64,000 bases of DNA from Citrobacter koseri ATCC BAA-895 (lineage in GTDB: Bacteria; Pseudomonadota; Gammaproteobacteria; Enterobacterales; Enterobacteriaceae), in NCBI RefSeq assembly GCF_000018045.1, contig NC_009792.1, positions 1,116,001 to 1,180,000 of the forward strand. The letters are read 5' to 3'. Every line of letters begins with the position of its first letter. Position 1 is the stretch's first letter. Of this stretch, positions 7,313-17,130 are shown in pieces. Both the position numbers and the translations under genes were made by a program. The notes under the pieces are model-generated. The model saw nothing but the letters and a program-made list of their open reading frames with translations, searched no databases and was not told the DNA's origin.

Positions 7313-8113
7313 TTAGTCCAGTTCGTTATCGAGATCGTTGTTACCAGCAGCCTGAGCTGGCGCACCGGCTACGCGGTTATATTTCGGGCTCAGCTGGATG
7401 TAGAGGATGGCCATTACCGCGCCAATTACGCCCAGAGCAACCAGGTTGAAGTTAGTGAATGCCGCAGTGACGAAGCCGAGGTAGAAGAACGGCATCAGAT
7501 AGCCCGCGCGCATCATGTTGATGACCATTGCGTAACCGACAACCACGATCATGCCGCCGGCGATGTTCAGACCGCTGGTCACGACTTCCGGGATCGCATT
7601 CAACATGCCCTGAACTTCACTGGTGCCGACAGAAATCGCCACGATAACCGCCGGAATCGCGATACGCATTGCCTGTAGGAACAGGGAGGATACGTGGATC
7701 CAGGACAGTGCCGTCAGGTTGCCGCTATCGGCCGCTTTATCCGCCGCGTGCTGGAATGCCACGGTGATGGTACGTACGATGATGGTCAGCACCTGACCTG
7801 CGGCCGCCAGTGGAATCGCCAGCGCGATACCTGCGCCAATGCCTTGATGACCGGCGATAACCAGCACGGTTGAAATAATGGAAGCCAGCGCGGCATCAGG
7901 CGCAACGGCAGCACCGATGTTCATCCAGCCAAGCGCGATCATTTCCAGGGTACCACCGATGATAATACCGGTTTTCATGTCCCCAAGAACGGCACCGATT
8001 AGCGTACAGGCCACCAATGGACGGTGGAACTGAAATTCATCAAGTACCGACTCCATACCCGCGATACATGCGACGATGAACACCAGCACAATCTGAAGAG
8101 TGGTAATCTCCAT
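7313..8113 (-). CDS. manY: Mannose PTS membrane component IIC
   Basis: The 266-residue EIIC subunit is strongly hydrophobic, with several transmembrane segments and the conserved GMESVLDEFQFHRPLVACTLIGAVLGD region (about residues 19-45; quoted fragment is the family signature). With ManZ it transports mannose, glucose, glucosamine and related hexoses. It is the middle gene of manXYZ, 58 bp after manX, with GGAGAAG as ribosome site. Confidence 0.97.
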   Translation of the reverse strand: MEITTLQIVLVFIVACIAGMESVLDEFQFHRPLVACTLIGAVLGDMKTGIIIGGTLEMIALGWMNIGAAVAPDAALASIISTVLVIAGHQGIGAGIALAIPLAAAGQVLTIIVRTITVAFQHAADKAADSGNLTALSWIHVSSLFLQAMRIAIPAVIVAISVGTSEVQGMLNAIPEVVTSGLNIAGGMIVVVGYAMVINMMRAGYLMPFFYLGFVTAAFTNFNLVALGVIGAVMAILYIQLSPKYNRVAGAPAQAAGNNDLDNELD

Positions 8114-8171
8114 TGTACTTCTCCTATTGCTATACAGACTTAAGTGTGAATGCTAATTAAATGCCGGGTGG

Positions 8172-9137
8172 TTATTTCGCCACTTTGGCAATCAAATCCA
8201 TCATTTTCAGTTTCTGATCGGTGGAAACTTTACGAACCTCAAGCTCGATACCGCGTTCGTTGAGCTTTTTAAAGGCGTCGATATCGGTCTCGTCGACGGA
8301 AACGGCGTTATTAACCTGCGTTTTACCCTGACGGAAAGCCATACCGCCAATGTTTACGGAAGTCACTTTCACGCCGCCTTCAACGATACGTTCCACATCG
8401 GTAGGGTTGGTGAACAGCAGCATCACACGTTCGCCTGCGTATTTCGGGTTGTTGTAGACACGAATCATCTTGGCAACGTCTACCACATGCGCCGTTACGC
8501 CCGGAGGTGCCACCTGTGTTAACAGCGTTTTACGTACGGTGTCCGCCGCAACTTCATCACTCACGACGATGATGCGGGTGACGTTGGTCTCTTTGGTCCA
8601 GCGGGTGGCGACCTGGCCGTGAATCAAACGGTCATCGATACGGGCGAGACCGATTACCATGTAATCGTTGGGTCCCATTGGTTTAGCGGGCGCCGCCGCT
8701 TTTGGCGCAGCAACCGGCGCCGGAGCGGGTTTTTCAACCGGTTTCGCTTTCAGCGCTTTCACGCCTTCACGACCGGTTTCTACCGCCAGAGCGACTAATT
8801 CGTCAAAGCTCGGATTGTCATCGCGGGCCATGAACGTTTCCACCAGCATCGGAATATTGACGCCAGCAATGACTTCATAGTGCTCTTTGTCGACGACAAT
8901 ACGGCTGGCAGCATTAAATGGACTGCCTCCCCATGTATCAACGAGAAACAGCACGCCTTTGCTGGTATCGAGTTTTGCCAACTGAGCGTTGTACTTTTCA
9001 ATCAGCGTTTCGGCATTTTCGCCTGGAACGAAATCGATCCAGCCGACGTTTTCCTGCTCGCCTAACAGCATTTCTGCTGTTTTAAGTAACTGCTCTGCAG
9101 CCCAACCATGTGTGCCTATAACAATAGCAATGGTCAC
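8172..9137 (-). CDS. manX: Mannose PTS cytoplasmic component IIAB
   Basis: The 321-residue fusion carries phosphate from HPr to sugar. The IIA domain (about 1-135) has the phosphorylated His10 in IGTHGWAA. An Ala-Pro-rich linker (about 132-153) joins it to the IIB domain (about 157-321), whose active His173 lies in RIDDRLIHGQVATRW. Sequence is nearly the same as in E. coli. GGAGGTAGC lies before the ATG. The promoter region lies in 9138-9300. Confidence 0.98.
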   Translation of the reverse strand: MTIAIVIGTHGWAAEQLLKTAEMLLGEQENVGWIDFVPGENAETLIEKYNAQLAKLDTSKGVLFLVDTWGGSPFNAASRIVVDKEHYEVIAGVNIPMLVETFMARDDNPSFDELVALAVETGREGVKALKAKPVEKPAPAPVAAPKAAAPAKPMGPNDYMVIGLARIDDRLIHGQVATRWTKETNVTRIIVVSDEVAADTVRKTLLTQVAPPGVTAHVVDVAKMIRVYNNPKYAGERVMLLFTNPTDVERIVEGGVKVTSVNIGGMAFRQGKTQVNNAVSVDETDIDAFKKLNERGIELEVRKVSTDQKLKMMDLIAKVAK

Positions 9138-9253
9138 TTGCTACCTCCTTTATTATCGTTAACACATCAACGTGACAGATGTATTTTGAATCGCCGTCCG
9201 CACTCGAATCGATTCAGATAAGGGTTATAATGAAAAAACAGTTATTTCCGGGA

Positions 9254-9278
9254 ATTATTTTAGATAGCGAAAAAAATA
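9254..9278 (-). promoter_or_regulatory. Possible Mlc operator of manXYZ
   Basis: AATTATTTTA, six bases, CGAAAAAAA is an AT-rich imperfect inverted repeat of the kind bound by the glucose-responsive repressor Mlc, a known regulator of manXYZ. A TGTGA half CRP site follows at 9284. The AT-richness lowers certainty. The rest of the manX-yoaE interval (9300-9580) shows no gene. Confidence 0.35.
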
Positions 9279-9580
9279 TTTTATGTGATGAAGATCCGCA
9301 ATTTAGCTTTCACATCAGAGAAATTTCGTAGTGTAAAATATCCCTGTAACATCTCATTGCAAAGGAAGGTAAATCTTTGCCAAAAAGACATTGTCTCTGT
9401 TATGTTTAGCTTCCGTTTAATTAGTAAGGAGTATAGGGCAGTAGCCCGCCGTATGGATCGTCACCGACGTCATTTCACTTTGAGGCCGTATCAGGCCTGT
9501 CTGTCTGGCTCTTTTGGCCGCAACCTTAATTCGCATATTGCTTTCTCGCCTGTTCGCTATTCCTTAAGCAGGAGCTTGTC

Positions 9581-11140
9581 ATGGAATTCTTAATGGACCC
9601 CTCAATCTGGGCGGGTTTGCTCACGCTTGTTATCCTCGAAATTGTTCTGGGTATTGATAACCTGGTCTTTATCGCGATTCTGGCTGACAAGCTGCCGCCA
9701 AAGCAGCGTGATAAGGCGCGTCTTATCGGTTTGTCGCTGGCGCTGGTGATGCGTCTGGTCCTGCTGTCCATCATTTCGTGGATGGTGACCTTAACGAAAC
9801 CACTCTTTACCGTCTGGGATCTCACCTTCTCAGGGCGCGATCTGATCATGCTCATCGGGGGTCTCTTCCTCCTGTTTAAGGCCACGACGGAGCTGCATGA
9901 GCGCCTGGAAAACCGTGAGCATGACTCGGGGCACGGCAAAGGCTATGCGAGTTTCTGGGTCGTGGTAACGCAGATCGTTATCCTTGATGCCGTCTTCTCC
10001 CTTGACGCGGTAATTACCGCCGTGGGTATGGTTAACCATCTGCCGGTGATGATGGCTGCCGTGGTGATTGCGATGGCGGTGATGCTGCTGGCGTCTAAGC
10101 CGCTTACCCGTTTCGTCAACCAGCATCCGACGGTTGTAGTGCTCTGTCTGAGCTTCCTGTTGATGATCGGTCTGAGCCTGGTGGCGGAAGGTTTTGGCTT
10201 CCATATTCCGAAAGGGTATCTGTACGCTGCTATCGGTTTCTCAATCGTCATCGAATTGTTCAACCAGATTGCGCGTCGTAACTTTATTCGCCATCAGTCA
10301 ACGTTACCGCTACGTGCACGCACCGCAGACGCCATCCTGCGACTGATGGGCGGTAAACGTCAGGCGAGCGCGCAGCACGAGTCTGACAGCCCGGCGACGG
10401 TGCCTGTACCTGAAGGCGCGTTTGCTGAAGAAGAGCGTTATATGATCAACGGCGTGCTGACCCTGGCGTCCCGTTCGCTGCGCGGCATCATGACGCCTCG
10501 CGGTGAAATCAGCTGGGTGGATGCTGACCTGAGCGTGGATGAAATCCGCGAACAGTTACTCTCTTCTCCGCACAGCCTGTTCCCGGTGTGTCGCGGCGAA
10601 CTGGATGAGATCATCGGTATTGTTCGTGCGAAAGAACTGCTGGTGGCGCTGGAAGAGGGCGTGGATGTGGCCGCGATTGCTTCAGAATCACCAGCGATTG
10701 TCGTCCCGGAAACGCTGGACCCGATTAATCTGCTGGGCGTCCTGCGTCGCGCTCGCGGCAGCTTCGTCATCGTCACCAATGAGTTTGGCGTCGTGCAGGG
10801 GCTGGTTACGCCGCTGGACGTGCTGGAAGCGATTGCCGGTGAGTTCCCGGATGCCGACGAAACGCCAGAGATCATTACCGAAGCGGGCGGCTGGCTGGTG
10901 AAGGGGGGAACGGATCTGCATGCCCTGCAACAGGCGCTGGATGTCGATAACCTGGTGAACGACGAGGAAGACATCGCCACCGTCGCTGGATTGGTTATCG
11001 CCGTAAACGGTCATATCCCGCAGGTGGGCGATGTTATCGACGTTGCGCCGCTTCATATCACGATTGTCGAAGCGAACGACTACCGTGTTGATTTGGTTCG
11101 TATTGTTAAAGAACAACCTGCTCACTACGAAGACGAATAA
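9581..11140 (+). CDS. yoaE: YoaE, TerC-type membrane protein with CBS and CorC domains
   Basis: The 519-residue protein has an N-terminal TerC-like domain of about seven transmembrane helices (1-240) with acidic membrane motifs LEIVLGIDNLVF and ILDAVFSLDAVI. A CBS pair follows (about 300-425, including RGIMTPRGEISWVD and RRARGSFVIVTNEFG) and a C-terminal CorC/HlyC domain (about 430-510). TerC-family proteins are linked to metal-ion export, some to loading exported enzymes with manganese; the role of YoaE itself is unclear. AGGAG precedes the ATG. It is divergent from manX. Confidence 0.93.
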   Translation: MEFLMDPSIWAGLLTLVILEIVLGIDNLVFIAILADKLPPKQRDKARLIGLSLALVMRLVLLSIISWMVTLTKPLFTVWDLTFSGRDLIMLIGGLFLLFKATTELHERLENREHDSGHGKGYASFWVVVTQIVILDAVFSLDAVITAVGMVNHLPVMMAAVVIAMAVMLLASKPLTRFVNQHPTVVVLCLSFLLMIGLSLVAEGFGFHIPKGYLYAAIGFSIVIELFNQIARRNFIRHQSTLPLRARTADAILRLMGGKRQASAQHESDSPATVPVPEGAFAEEERYMINGVLTLASRSLRGIMTPRGEISWVDADLSVDEIREQLLSSPHSLFPVCRGELDEIIGIVRAKELLVALEEGVDVAAIASESPAIVVPETLDPINLLGVLRRARGSFVIVTNEFGVVQGLVTPLDVLEAIAGEFPDADETPEIITEAGGWLVKGGTDLHALQQALDVDNLVNDEEDIATVAGLVIAVNGHIPQVGDVIDVAPLHITIVEANDYRVDLVRIVKEQPAHYEDE

Positions 11141-11166
11141 GCGCCGTTCCCCGGTAAAACCGGGAT

Positions 11167-12765
11167 CTAACGAAACGGCATAACGGGCGTCATGTGTCCG
11201 TTATGCCGGGCGGGCGGCGGTGCGCTGCCCGCCAGCCACTGAGGAAAATCGTGAAGCGGCATAGGCCTTGCGAACAGAAATCCCTGCAACGCCTGAACGC
11301 CGTGTCCCCGCAAATATTGCGCCTGCTCTCGCGTTTCAACGCCTTCCGCCACCAGTTCAATATTCAGTCTTTGCCCCAGCGCGATGATGATATCGGTCAC
11401 CGTGGAGTTCACCGCATCAGTACCGATCGCCGCAGTAAATGATTTGTCGATCTTCAGCACGTCCGGGCGCAATTTCTCCAGCCATGACAGCGAGCTGTTG
11501 CCGGTGCCAAAGTCATCAATGGCGAGCTTCACCCCTTTGCGGTGAAGTTCACGCATCAGCCGATAATCGACGTCCAGTAAGGCATCCCGTTCCGTCAGCT
11601 CAAGCACAAGTTGCTGAACAGGATGGGCGCTGAACCAGTAATGATTGAGATCTTTTAATAGCATGCCATGACGAAAATGGCTGGCCGCAACGTTGATGCC
11701 GATATGGAACTGGCTGTTCATCGGGAAAAAATGCCGCTGCCGAATGGTTTCCGCAATGACATAGCGGGTAAGGGGAGCGATCAGGTTGTGTTCTTCGGCG
11801 ATAGGGATAAAAACATCGGGAGAAATCCATCCCTGTCGCGGGTTATTCCAGCGCAGCAGGATCTCAACCCCCACGCATTGCTGCGTACGGGCATTTAACA
11901 GCGGCTGGCAAAACAGTTCAAATTCACGGGCGGCAAGGGCGAGATTGATCTCCCATGAAAAACTCATTCTGCTGGCCGTTGCCAGCCAGGCAAGGTATCC
12001 CACCAGTAAACTCAGCATCACCGCCAGCGGCAGCTGCGTCGGCAGGTGGCGTAGCGCCAGCTCGCCAGCGCCGGGCCCCGTCACGCTGATGGTGAAGGGG
12101 AAGTGCTGGGACGCGCGCTGATAACGTTTTTCACCGTTCAGGGCGGGTAGCGCCTCCACCACCCCCTGACCATAGAGCAAGTGGCGGTTGCCGACCGTCA
12201 GGCTTGCGCTGGCGATCTGCGGCTGTTGCGGTTCAAGCAGCATCATCGCCAGAAGATCAATATTGACGATCTCAAAGAGCCCGTTTTTGCCATCAGGCGA
12301 TGACGGATACCACTGAATCAGAATCGGGCTGTCTTTGAGCAGGGACTGATCGGTAGACAGCAGCAACAGGTTATTTGGCGCAGGCAGATCGGGTTGTAGC
12401 TGGTGAATCGGCACGTCGCGTGAGCCAAAGATACTGGAGCAGTAGAGAATACCGTTCTGAACCAGACCAATGGAACGCACGGTTTGCAGTCTGGCGACCT
12501 GCTTACGCAGGGGAAAATGCGCGGCCGGGCAGGGTTGTCCTACCAGGGGCAGCAGGAGATCGCGCCCTGCCTGTAGAGGGCGGAGCACTTCATCCAGCGT
12601 CTCTACGGCGTGAGCGGCGAACGTTTCGGTGCGATGCTGATTTATATTTCGCTCCGAAATAAATCGGACACTCAATGTGAGGATAAGCGTGATCAGCGCA
12701 CAGACCGTGCAGACGATGAAACGATTGCGGCGATAATTTTTAATGATCCGTTGTGCTGTTTGCAT
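11167..12765 (-). CDS. pdeD: Cyclic-di-GMP phosphodiesterase with CSS periplasmic sensor (YoaD/PdeD)
   Basis: The 532-residue protein has two transmembrane helices (about 15-34 and 240-260) flanking a periplasmic CSS-motif domain (C-S-S in ILYCSSIFG). The cytoplasmic EAL domain (about 270-515) has the catalytic signature VEILLRW, plus IDDFGTGNSSLSWL, LKIDKSF and VAEGVET, so it should hydrolyse c-di-GMP. In E. coli the CSS disulfide state, set by DsbA/DsbB, controls the stability and activity of such enzymes. It converges with yoaE. Confidence 0.92.
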   Translation of the reverse strand: MQTAQRIIKNYRRNRFIVCTVCALITLILTLSVRFISERNINQHRTETFAAHAVETLDEVLRPLQAGRDLLLPLVGQPCPAAHFPLRKQVARLQTVRSIGLVQNGILYCSSIFGSRDVPIHQLQPDLPAPNNLLLLSTDQSLLKDSPILIQWYPSSPDGKNGLFEIVNIDLLAMMLLEPQQPQIASASLTVGNRHLLYGQGVVEALPALNGEKRYQRASQHFPFTISVTGPGAGELALRHLPTQLPLAVMLSLLVGYLAWLATASRMSFSWEINLALAAREFELFCQPLLNARTQQCVGVEILLRWNNPRQGWISPDVFIPIAEEHNLIAPLTRYVIAETIRQRHFFPMNSQFHIGINVAASHFRHGMLLKDLNHYWFSAHPVQQLVLELTERDALLDVDYRLMRELHRKGVKLAIDDFGTGNSSLSWLEKLRPDVLKIDKSFTAAIGTDAVNSTVTDIIIALGQRLNIELVAEGVETREQAQYLRGHGVQALQGFLFARPMPLHDFPQWLAGSAPPPARHNGHMTPVMPFR

Positions 12766-12904
12766 GCGGGCCGCCTGATAAGCCGTTGGTCACAAAAGCC
12801 AATTGCAACACAGCAAGTGTAGTGGGGAAATTTACCGCAGACGAGATTGATGAGAAAAATTCGCCCATCAGTGGGAGATGGGCGAAGTGGCAGGCTATGT
12901 TTTG

Positions 12905-14269
12905 TCAATCACACTGGACTTTAATCGCCAGTCCGCCGCGTGATGTTTCGCGGTATTTCGCGTTCATGTCCTTGCCGGTTTCGTACATGGTCTCAATGAC
13001 TTTATCCAGCGAGACGCGCGGGGCGCTGGTACGGCGCATTGCCATACGCGCCGCGTTGATCGCTTTTACCGAAGCAATCGCGTTACGCTCGATACACGGC
13101 ACCTGAACCTGACCGGCAACCGGGTCACAGGTCAGCCCCAGGTTGTGCTCCATGCCGATTTCCGCGGCGACGCACACCTGCTCCGGGCTGGCCCCAAGCA
13201 GCTCCGCCAGTCCTGCCGCCGCCATTGAGCAGGCGACGCCGACTTCCCCCTGGCAGCCGACTTCGGCGCCGGAAATCGAGGCGTTCATCTTGTACAGCGC
13301 GCCGATAGCGCCAGCGGCCAGGAAGTAACGGGTGTAGATATCCGGGCTGACGGGTTCAATGAAGTGGTCATAGTAAGCCAGCACCGCAGGCACGATCCCG
13401 CAAGCGCCGTTGGTCGGCGCCGTAACGACACGCCCGCCCGCGGCGTTTTCTTCGTTTACCGCCAGCGCAAACATGTTGACCCAGTCAATGACGTTCATCG
13501 GGTCGCTGGACAGTTTGTCGCTGGAAACCAGCATGCGACGCAGTGCGGAAGCACGACGCGGAACGCGCAGCGGCCCCGGCAGAACCCCTTCGGTATTCAT
13601 CCCGCGATCGATACACGCCTGCATGGTCTGCCAGACGTTGGCGAAATACTCTTCGATTTCCTTTTTGCTGTGCAGCGCCAGTTCGTTCTGCATCACCATC
13701 CCGGAGAGCGACAGACCGGTGCTGTTGCAATATTCCAGCATTTCGGTCGCCGATTTAAACGGATAAGGGACGCTGACCTCATTGGCGGCGTCCTGACCAA
13801 AATGCTCTTCATCGACAATAAAGCCGCCGCCGATGGAATAATACGTTTTGCTATAAATGACGGTTTCGCCATTGTACGCGTGGATCTGCATTCCATTTTC
13901 ATGCAATGGCAGGTTGCCATTGTGAAAACGCATCCCGTTATCCTGGGGAAAATCCACTTCGTGCTGGCCCTGCGCCAGTAACAGGCGACCGCGCGCTTCA
14001 ACGTCGCGAATAAAACCAGGGATGCTGTCAATATCCACGGTGGCAGGTTCGTTACCCGCCAGACCCATAATAATGGCGATATCGGTGTGGTGACCTTTAC
14101 CCGTGAGCGACAGTGAACCATACACGTCGACGGCGACACGAGTAACGCTATCCAGTAATCCTTTTTCGACCAGGTCATCGACGAACTGTTTACCCGCCTT
14201 CATAGGCCCTACAGTATGGGAGGATGAGGGACCAATCCCCACCTTAAACATGTCGAATAGACTAATCAC
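12905..14269 (-). CDS. sdaA: L-serine ammonia-lyase SdaA
   Basis: The 454-residue enzyme deaminates L-serine to pyruvate and ammonia using an oxygen-sensitive [4Fe-4S] cluster. The beta domain is N-terminal (FKVGIGPSSSHTVGPM). The catalytic alpha domain includes GRVVTAPTNGACGIVPAVL, GCQGEVGVACSMA and CDPVAGQVQVPC, with the cluster cysteines. The GTG at 14269 has CAGGAG nine bases upstream and gives the exact E. coli length. It is the last gene after pabB and nudL. Confidence 0.97.
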   Translation of the reverse strand: MISLFDMFKVGIGPSSSHTVGPMKAGKQFVDDLVEKGLLDSVTRVAVDVYGSLSLTGKGHHTDIAIIMGLAGNEPATVDIDSIPGFIRDVEARGRLLLAQGQHEVDFPQDNGMRFHNGNLPLHENGMQIHAYNGETVIYSKTYYSIGGGFIVDEEHFGQDAANEVSVPYPFKSATEMLEYCNSTGLSLSGMVMQNELALHSKKEIEEYFANVWQTMQACIDRGMNTEGVLPGPLRVPRRASALRRMLVSSDKLSSDPMNVIDWVNMFALAVNEENAAGGRVVTAPTNGACGIVPAVLAYYDHFIEPVSPDIYTRYFLAAGAIGALYKMNASISGAEVGCQGEVGVACSMAAAGLAELLGASPEQVCVAAEIGMEHNLGLTCDPVAGQVQVPCIERNAIASVKAINAARMAMRRTSAPRVSLDKVIETMYETGKDMNAKYRETSRGGLAIKVQCD

Positions 14270-14453
14270 GATAATACTCCTGACAGGGTGACCGGGCTTC
14301 CCGGTTACGATGTAATAACTGCGCATAGTGTAAGAGGGAACGCGGCGATCGGCTTAACTATTCACATGAATTAAACTAATGGATAACCACGTATTTACTA
14401 ATGTTGGGACGGGAATCTCAAGTTGTGTTCTGCGCGTGTAAAGATAAGTATAG

Positions 14454-15032
14454 TCAGGGTCTCACGCCAATTTGCAGCGCCAGCTCACGAATTATTCCGG
14501 CGGTCATTCCCCAGACGAAATAATGCTCATACCACGAAAGCCATACGCGATGTGAATCGCCGCGTCGATAAATATCCAGCGGATGATAACGCCCCAGACG
14601 CAGAGCTTCTGAAAGCGGCATCTCAAAGACAGAGGCCACCTCATCTTCGCTGGCGTGATAATGCAGATTCGGGGGAATAATGCCGACCACCGGCGTAACC
14701 TGAAAACCCGTGACGCTGTCTACGGGCGGCAGCACGCCAATCACTTCGACGGATTCCGGCGGGATTGCCACCTCTTCCTGCGCTTCACGCAGCGCAGCGG
14801 CAATCAGCGACGCATCGCTGCTGTCAACGGCGCCGCCGGGGAACGCGACCTGACCGGCGTGTTTGCGCAGGCGCGCTGAACGCTGAGTCAGCAATAGACC
14901 CGGCCGGGCGCGGCGAACCACCGGGATCAGCACGGCAGCCTGACGACGGTTTAACGTCTCACCATTCACCTGCGGGCGCAAAAGTTGAAAGCGTGATAAA
15001 AAATCATCAAGGGTCAGGCTGCTGTTTTCCAC
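14454..15032 (-). CDS. nudL: Nudix hydrolase NudL (CoA pyrophosphatase type)
   Basis: The 192-residue protein contains the Nudix box (GGAVDSSDAS...REAQEEVAI, about residues 66-90). It is preceded by LLTQRSARLRKHAGQVAFPGG, a motif typical of the NudL/CoA-diphosphatase subfamily. The substrate in enterobacteria is not firmly proven; coenzyme A derivatives are most likely. It starts three bases after pabB ends, so the two are almost certainly co-translated. Confidence 0.93.
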   Translation of the reverse strand: MENSSLTLDDFLSRFQLLRPQVNGETLNRRQAAVLIPVVRRARPGLLLTQRSARLRKHAGQVAFPGGAVDSSDASLIAAALREAQEEVAIPPESVEVIGVLPPVDSVTGFQVTPVVGIIPPNLHYHASEDEVASVFEMPLSEALRLGRYHPLDIYRRGDSHRVWLSWYEHYFVWGMTAGIIRELALQIGVRP

Positions 15033-15035
15033 GAC

Positions 15036-16397
15036 TCAGTTCTCCAGTTGCTGCAAAATTCGATTCACTTTATCAAACGTCTCCTGATATTCCGCGTCCT
15101 CCTGGCTGTCCGCTACGATGCCGCCGCCCGCAGAGCAATAGAGATGCCCGTCTACAGCGGTAAGCGTGCGGATCGTGATGCTGGTGTCCATGTTGCCGCA
15201 AAAACTCAGGTAGCCGATGCTGCCGCACCAGGCGTTGCGTCTGTGCGGCTCCAGCGCGTCAATGATCTCCATCGCCCGGACTTTTGGCGCGCCGGTAATT
15301 GAACCGCCGGGAAAAGCGGCGCGCAGCAAATCGGTGGCATGTAAATTATCGGGCAAACGGGCGGTAATGGTACTGACAAGATGATGTACTGCCGGGAAGG
15401 GTTCAACCACAAACAGCTCGGGAACCTTGACCGACCCCGGAACGGCAACGCGGCCGACGTCGTTACGCATCAAATCGACAATCATCAGGTTTTCTGCGCG
15501 GTCTTTTGCCGACATCGCGAGCGTTAGCACCTGCTGGCGATCCGCCTGCGGGTCGTCCAGCCGGGGAAGGGTGCCTTTGATTGGGCGAGTCTGAATGTGC
15601 CCCTCTTCGGACTGAATAAAGCGCTCGGGAGAAAGGCTCAGAATCGCACCGTCCTCCAGGCGCAAAAACGCGCTGAACGGGGCGCGGTTAGCGTGATTAA
15701 GCCGCACGAAGGCCAGCCATTCGTCTCCCTGATAGTCAGCCTGAAAACGCTGGGCGAGGTTAACCTGATAACAGTCGCCGCTGTGCAGCCAGCTCTGCAC
15801 CTGGCGGAATTTTTCACCGTACTGTGCGCGGGTCATGTTTGATTGCCATGCGGAGGTCAACGCGAAGGGTTTTCGCACCGGCGTCTGCTGACGCGCCAGC
15901 CACTCAAGGCGAGCGTGAACGTCGGTATGGCTCAACAGAGAGACGGTCTGTCTGCGATGATCGACGACTAAGGCCCAGTCGTAAATGCCGATCGCCATAT
16001 CCGGCAGGGTGATATCGCGCTGTGCGAGCGTGGGCAGGGATTCAAAACGGCGGCCAAGGTCGTAACCTAACAGCCCCAGCGCGCCGCCCTGAAACGGCAG
16101 ATTGGGGTCATATGGCGGCTGGATGCCCGCAGATGCCAGCGCCGCCTGCAACACGGTCATGGGATCGTCGGCGGTCGTGGTCGTGCCATGTTTATCGCGC
16201 ACGCGGGTCTCTTCGCCGTGTGTTGACAGCGTTGCCACGGGGTCGGCCACCAGAATATCAAAACGATTATGCGGATGTTCAGCATGACCGGAATGCAGCA
16301 GCATGGCCCAGGGCTGATGGCTCAGCGGGGCAAAATAGTACTCGGCGGCGTCCGGGCGCCACGGTAAAATAATAACAGCGGGTGATAATGTCTTCAT
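15036..16397 (-). CDS. pabB: Aminodeoxychorismate synthase component I
   Basis: The 453-residue chorismate-binding enzyme converts chorismate and ammonia (from PabA) to 4-amino-4-deoxychorismate, the first step of p-aminobenzoate and folate synthesis. The conserved chorismate core is visible: RPIKGTLPR (catalytic lysine in PIKGT), ENLMIVDLMRNDVGRV, HLVSTITARL, FPGGSITGAPK and GSIGYLSFCGNMDTSI. The length is that of E. coli PabB. Confidence 0.97.
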   Translation of the reverse strand: MKTLSPAVIILPWRPDAAEYYFAPLSHQPWAMLLHSGHAEHPHNRFDILVADPVATLSTHGEETRVRDKHGTTTTADDPMTVLQAALASAGIQPPYDPNLPFQGGALGLLGYDLGRRFESLPTLAQRDITLPDMAIGIYDWALVVDHRRQTVSLLSHTDVHARLEWLARQQTPVRKPFALTSAWQSNMTRAQYGEKFRQVQSWLHSGDCYQVNLAQRFQADYQGDEWLAFVRLNHANRAPFSAFLRLEDGAILSLSPERFIQSEEGHIQTRPIKGTLPRLDDPQADRQQVLTLAMSAKDRAENLMIVDLMRNDVGRVAVPGSVKVPELFVVEPFPAVHHLVSTITARLPDNLHATDLLRAAFPGGSITGAPKVRAMEIIDALEPHRRNAWCGSIGYLSFCGNMDTSITIRTLTAVDGHLYCSAGGGIVADSQEDAEYQETFDKVNRILQQLEN

Positions 16398-16469
16398 CGG
16401 TCCTGGTCTACTGGCTATGTGCCGGGTAGCATGAAATAATTAGCGCAGACAATTTAGCAGGAGTTAACA

Positions 16470-16649
16470 ATGTTTGCAGGTTTACCTTCACTCAGCCACG
16501 AGCAGCAACAAAAAGCGGTAGAGCGCATTCAGGAACTGATGTCGCAAGGAATGAGCAGCGGACAGGCAATCGCGCAGGTGGCGGATGAACTGCGCGCCAC
16601 CCACACCGGCGAGCGGATCGTGGCGCGTTTTGAGGATGAGGACGAATAA
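16470..16649 (+). CDS. yoaH: YoaH, UPF0181 small protein
   Basis: The 59-residue product begins [15 protein letters not shown] and ends RFEDEDE, near identical to E. coli YoaH. CAGGAG lies upstream of the ATG at 16470. It is predicted cytoplasmic and helical, with an acidic tail. No function is known. It diverges from pabB. Confidence 0.92.
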
Positions 16650-16656
16650 CGTCGCG

Positions 16657-17001
16657 TTACACTGCGGCGATAATCTTGATCTCAACTCTGTATTTCGGGT
16701 TCATCAGCCCGGCTTGCACCGTGCAGCGTACCGGCGCGTGACCGGCAACGACCCACGCGTCCCAGGCTTTGTTCATGGCGGCAAAATCGCTTTTATCGGC
16801 CAGGAAAATAGTGGCATCAAGAATACGTGACTTACGGGTGCCCTGTTTTTCCAGCGCCGCATCAATTTGCGCCAGCGTGTTGGCGGTCTGTTCAAACGCA
16901 TCGGCGTCGAGGTTTTCCGGCACACCGGTGTAATAAAGCGTGTTGTTATGGATTACTACATCAGACCAACGATCTTCGGCATCAATACGTATGATAGTCA
17001 T
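16657..17001 (-). CDS. yoaB: YoaB, RidA/YjgF-family protein
   Basis: The 114-residue protein belongs to the YjgF/YER057c/UK114 family, trimers that in the RidA branch hydrolyse reactive enamine/imine intermediates. The C-terminal VRCTVQAGLMNP resembles the family signature around the active-site Arg. The exact substrate of YoaB is unknown. It converges with yoaH (7 bp between stops). The E. coli neighbour yoaC is not present here. Confidence 0.92.
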   Translation of the reverse strand: MTIIRIDAEDRWSDVVIHNNTLYYTGVPENLDADAFEQTANTLAQIDAALEKQGTRKSRILDATIFLADKSDFAAMNKAWDAWVVAGHAPVRCTVQAGLMNPKYRVEIKIIAAV

Positions 17002-17130
17002 AAATCATTCCTCGTTAACTTTCCGTTCGACGCGGCAAGACTGCCATAATGTTGCGTTGCCGTCACCTCTTCAACTGGCGTAAGCGACGGCGTCCTGACA
17101 TAATCCCTGTTCAAATCAACAGGGGGTAGT

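Noticed and set aside
9420..9580. yybP-ykoY-like riboswitch before yoaE (GGGCAGTAGCCC seen)
   Set aside because: The short hairpin resembles one conserved segment, but the rest of the aptamer core is missing.
11176..11208. Inverted repeat CGGCATAACGG / CCGTTATGCCG as a terminator
   Set aside because: It lies within the last codons of yoaD and no T-run follows on either strand, so it is not called.
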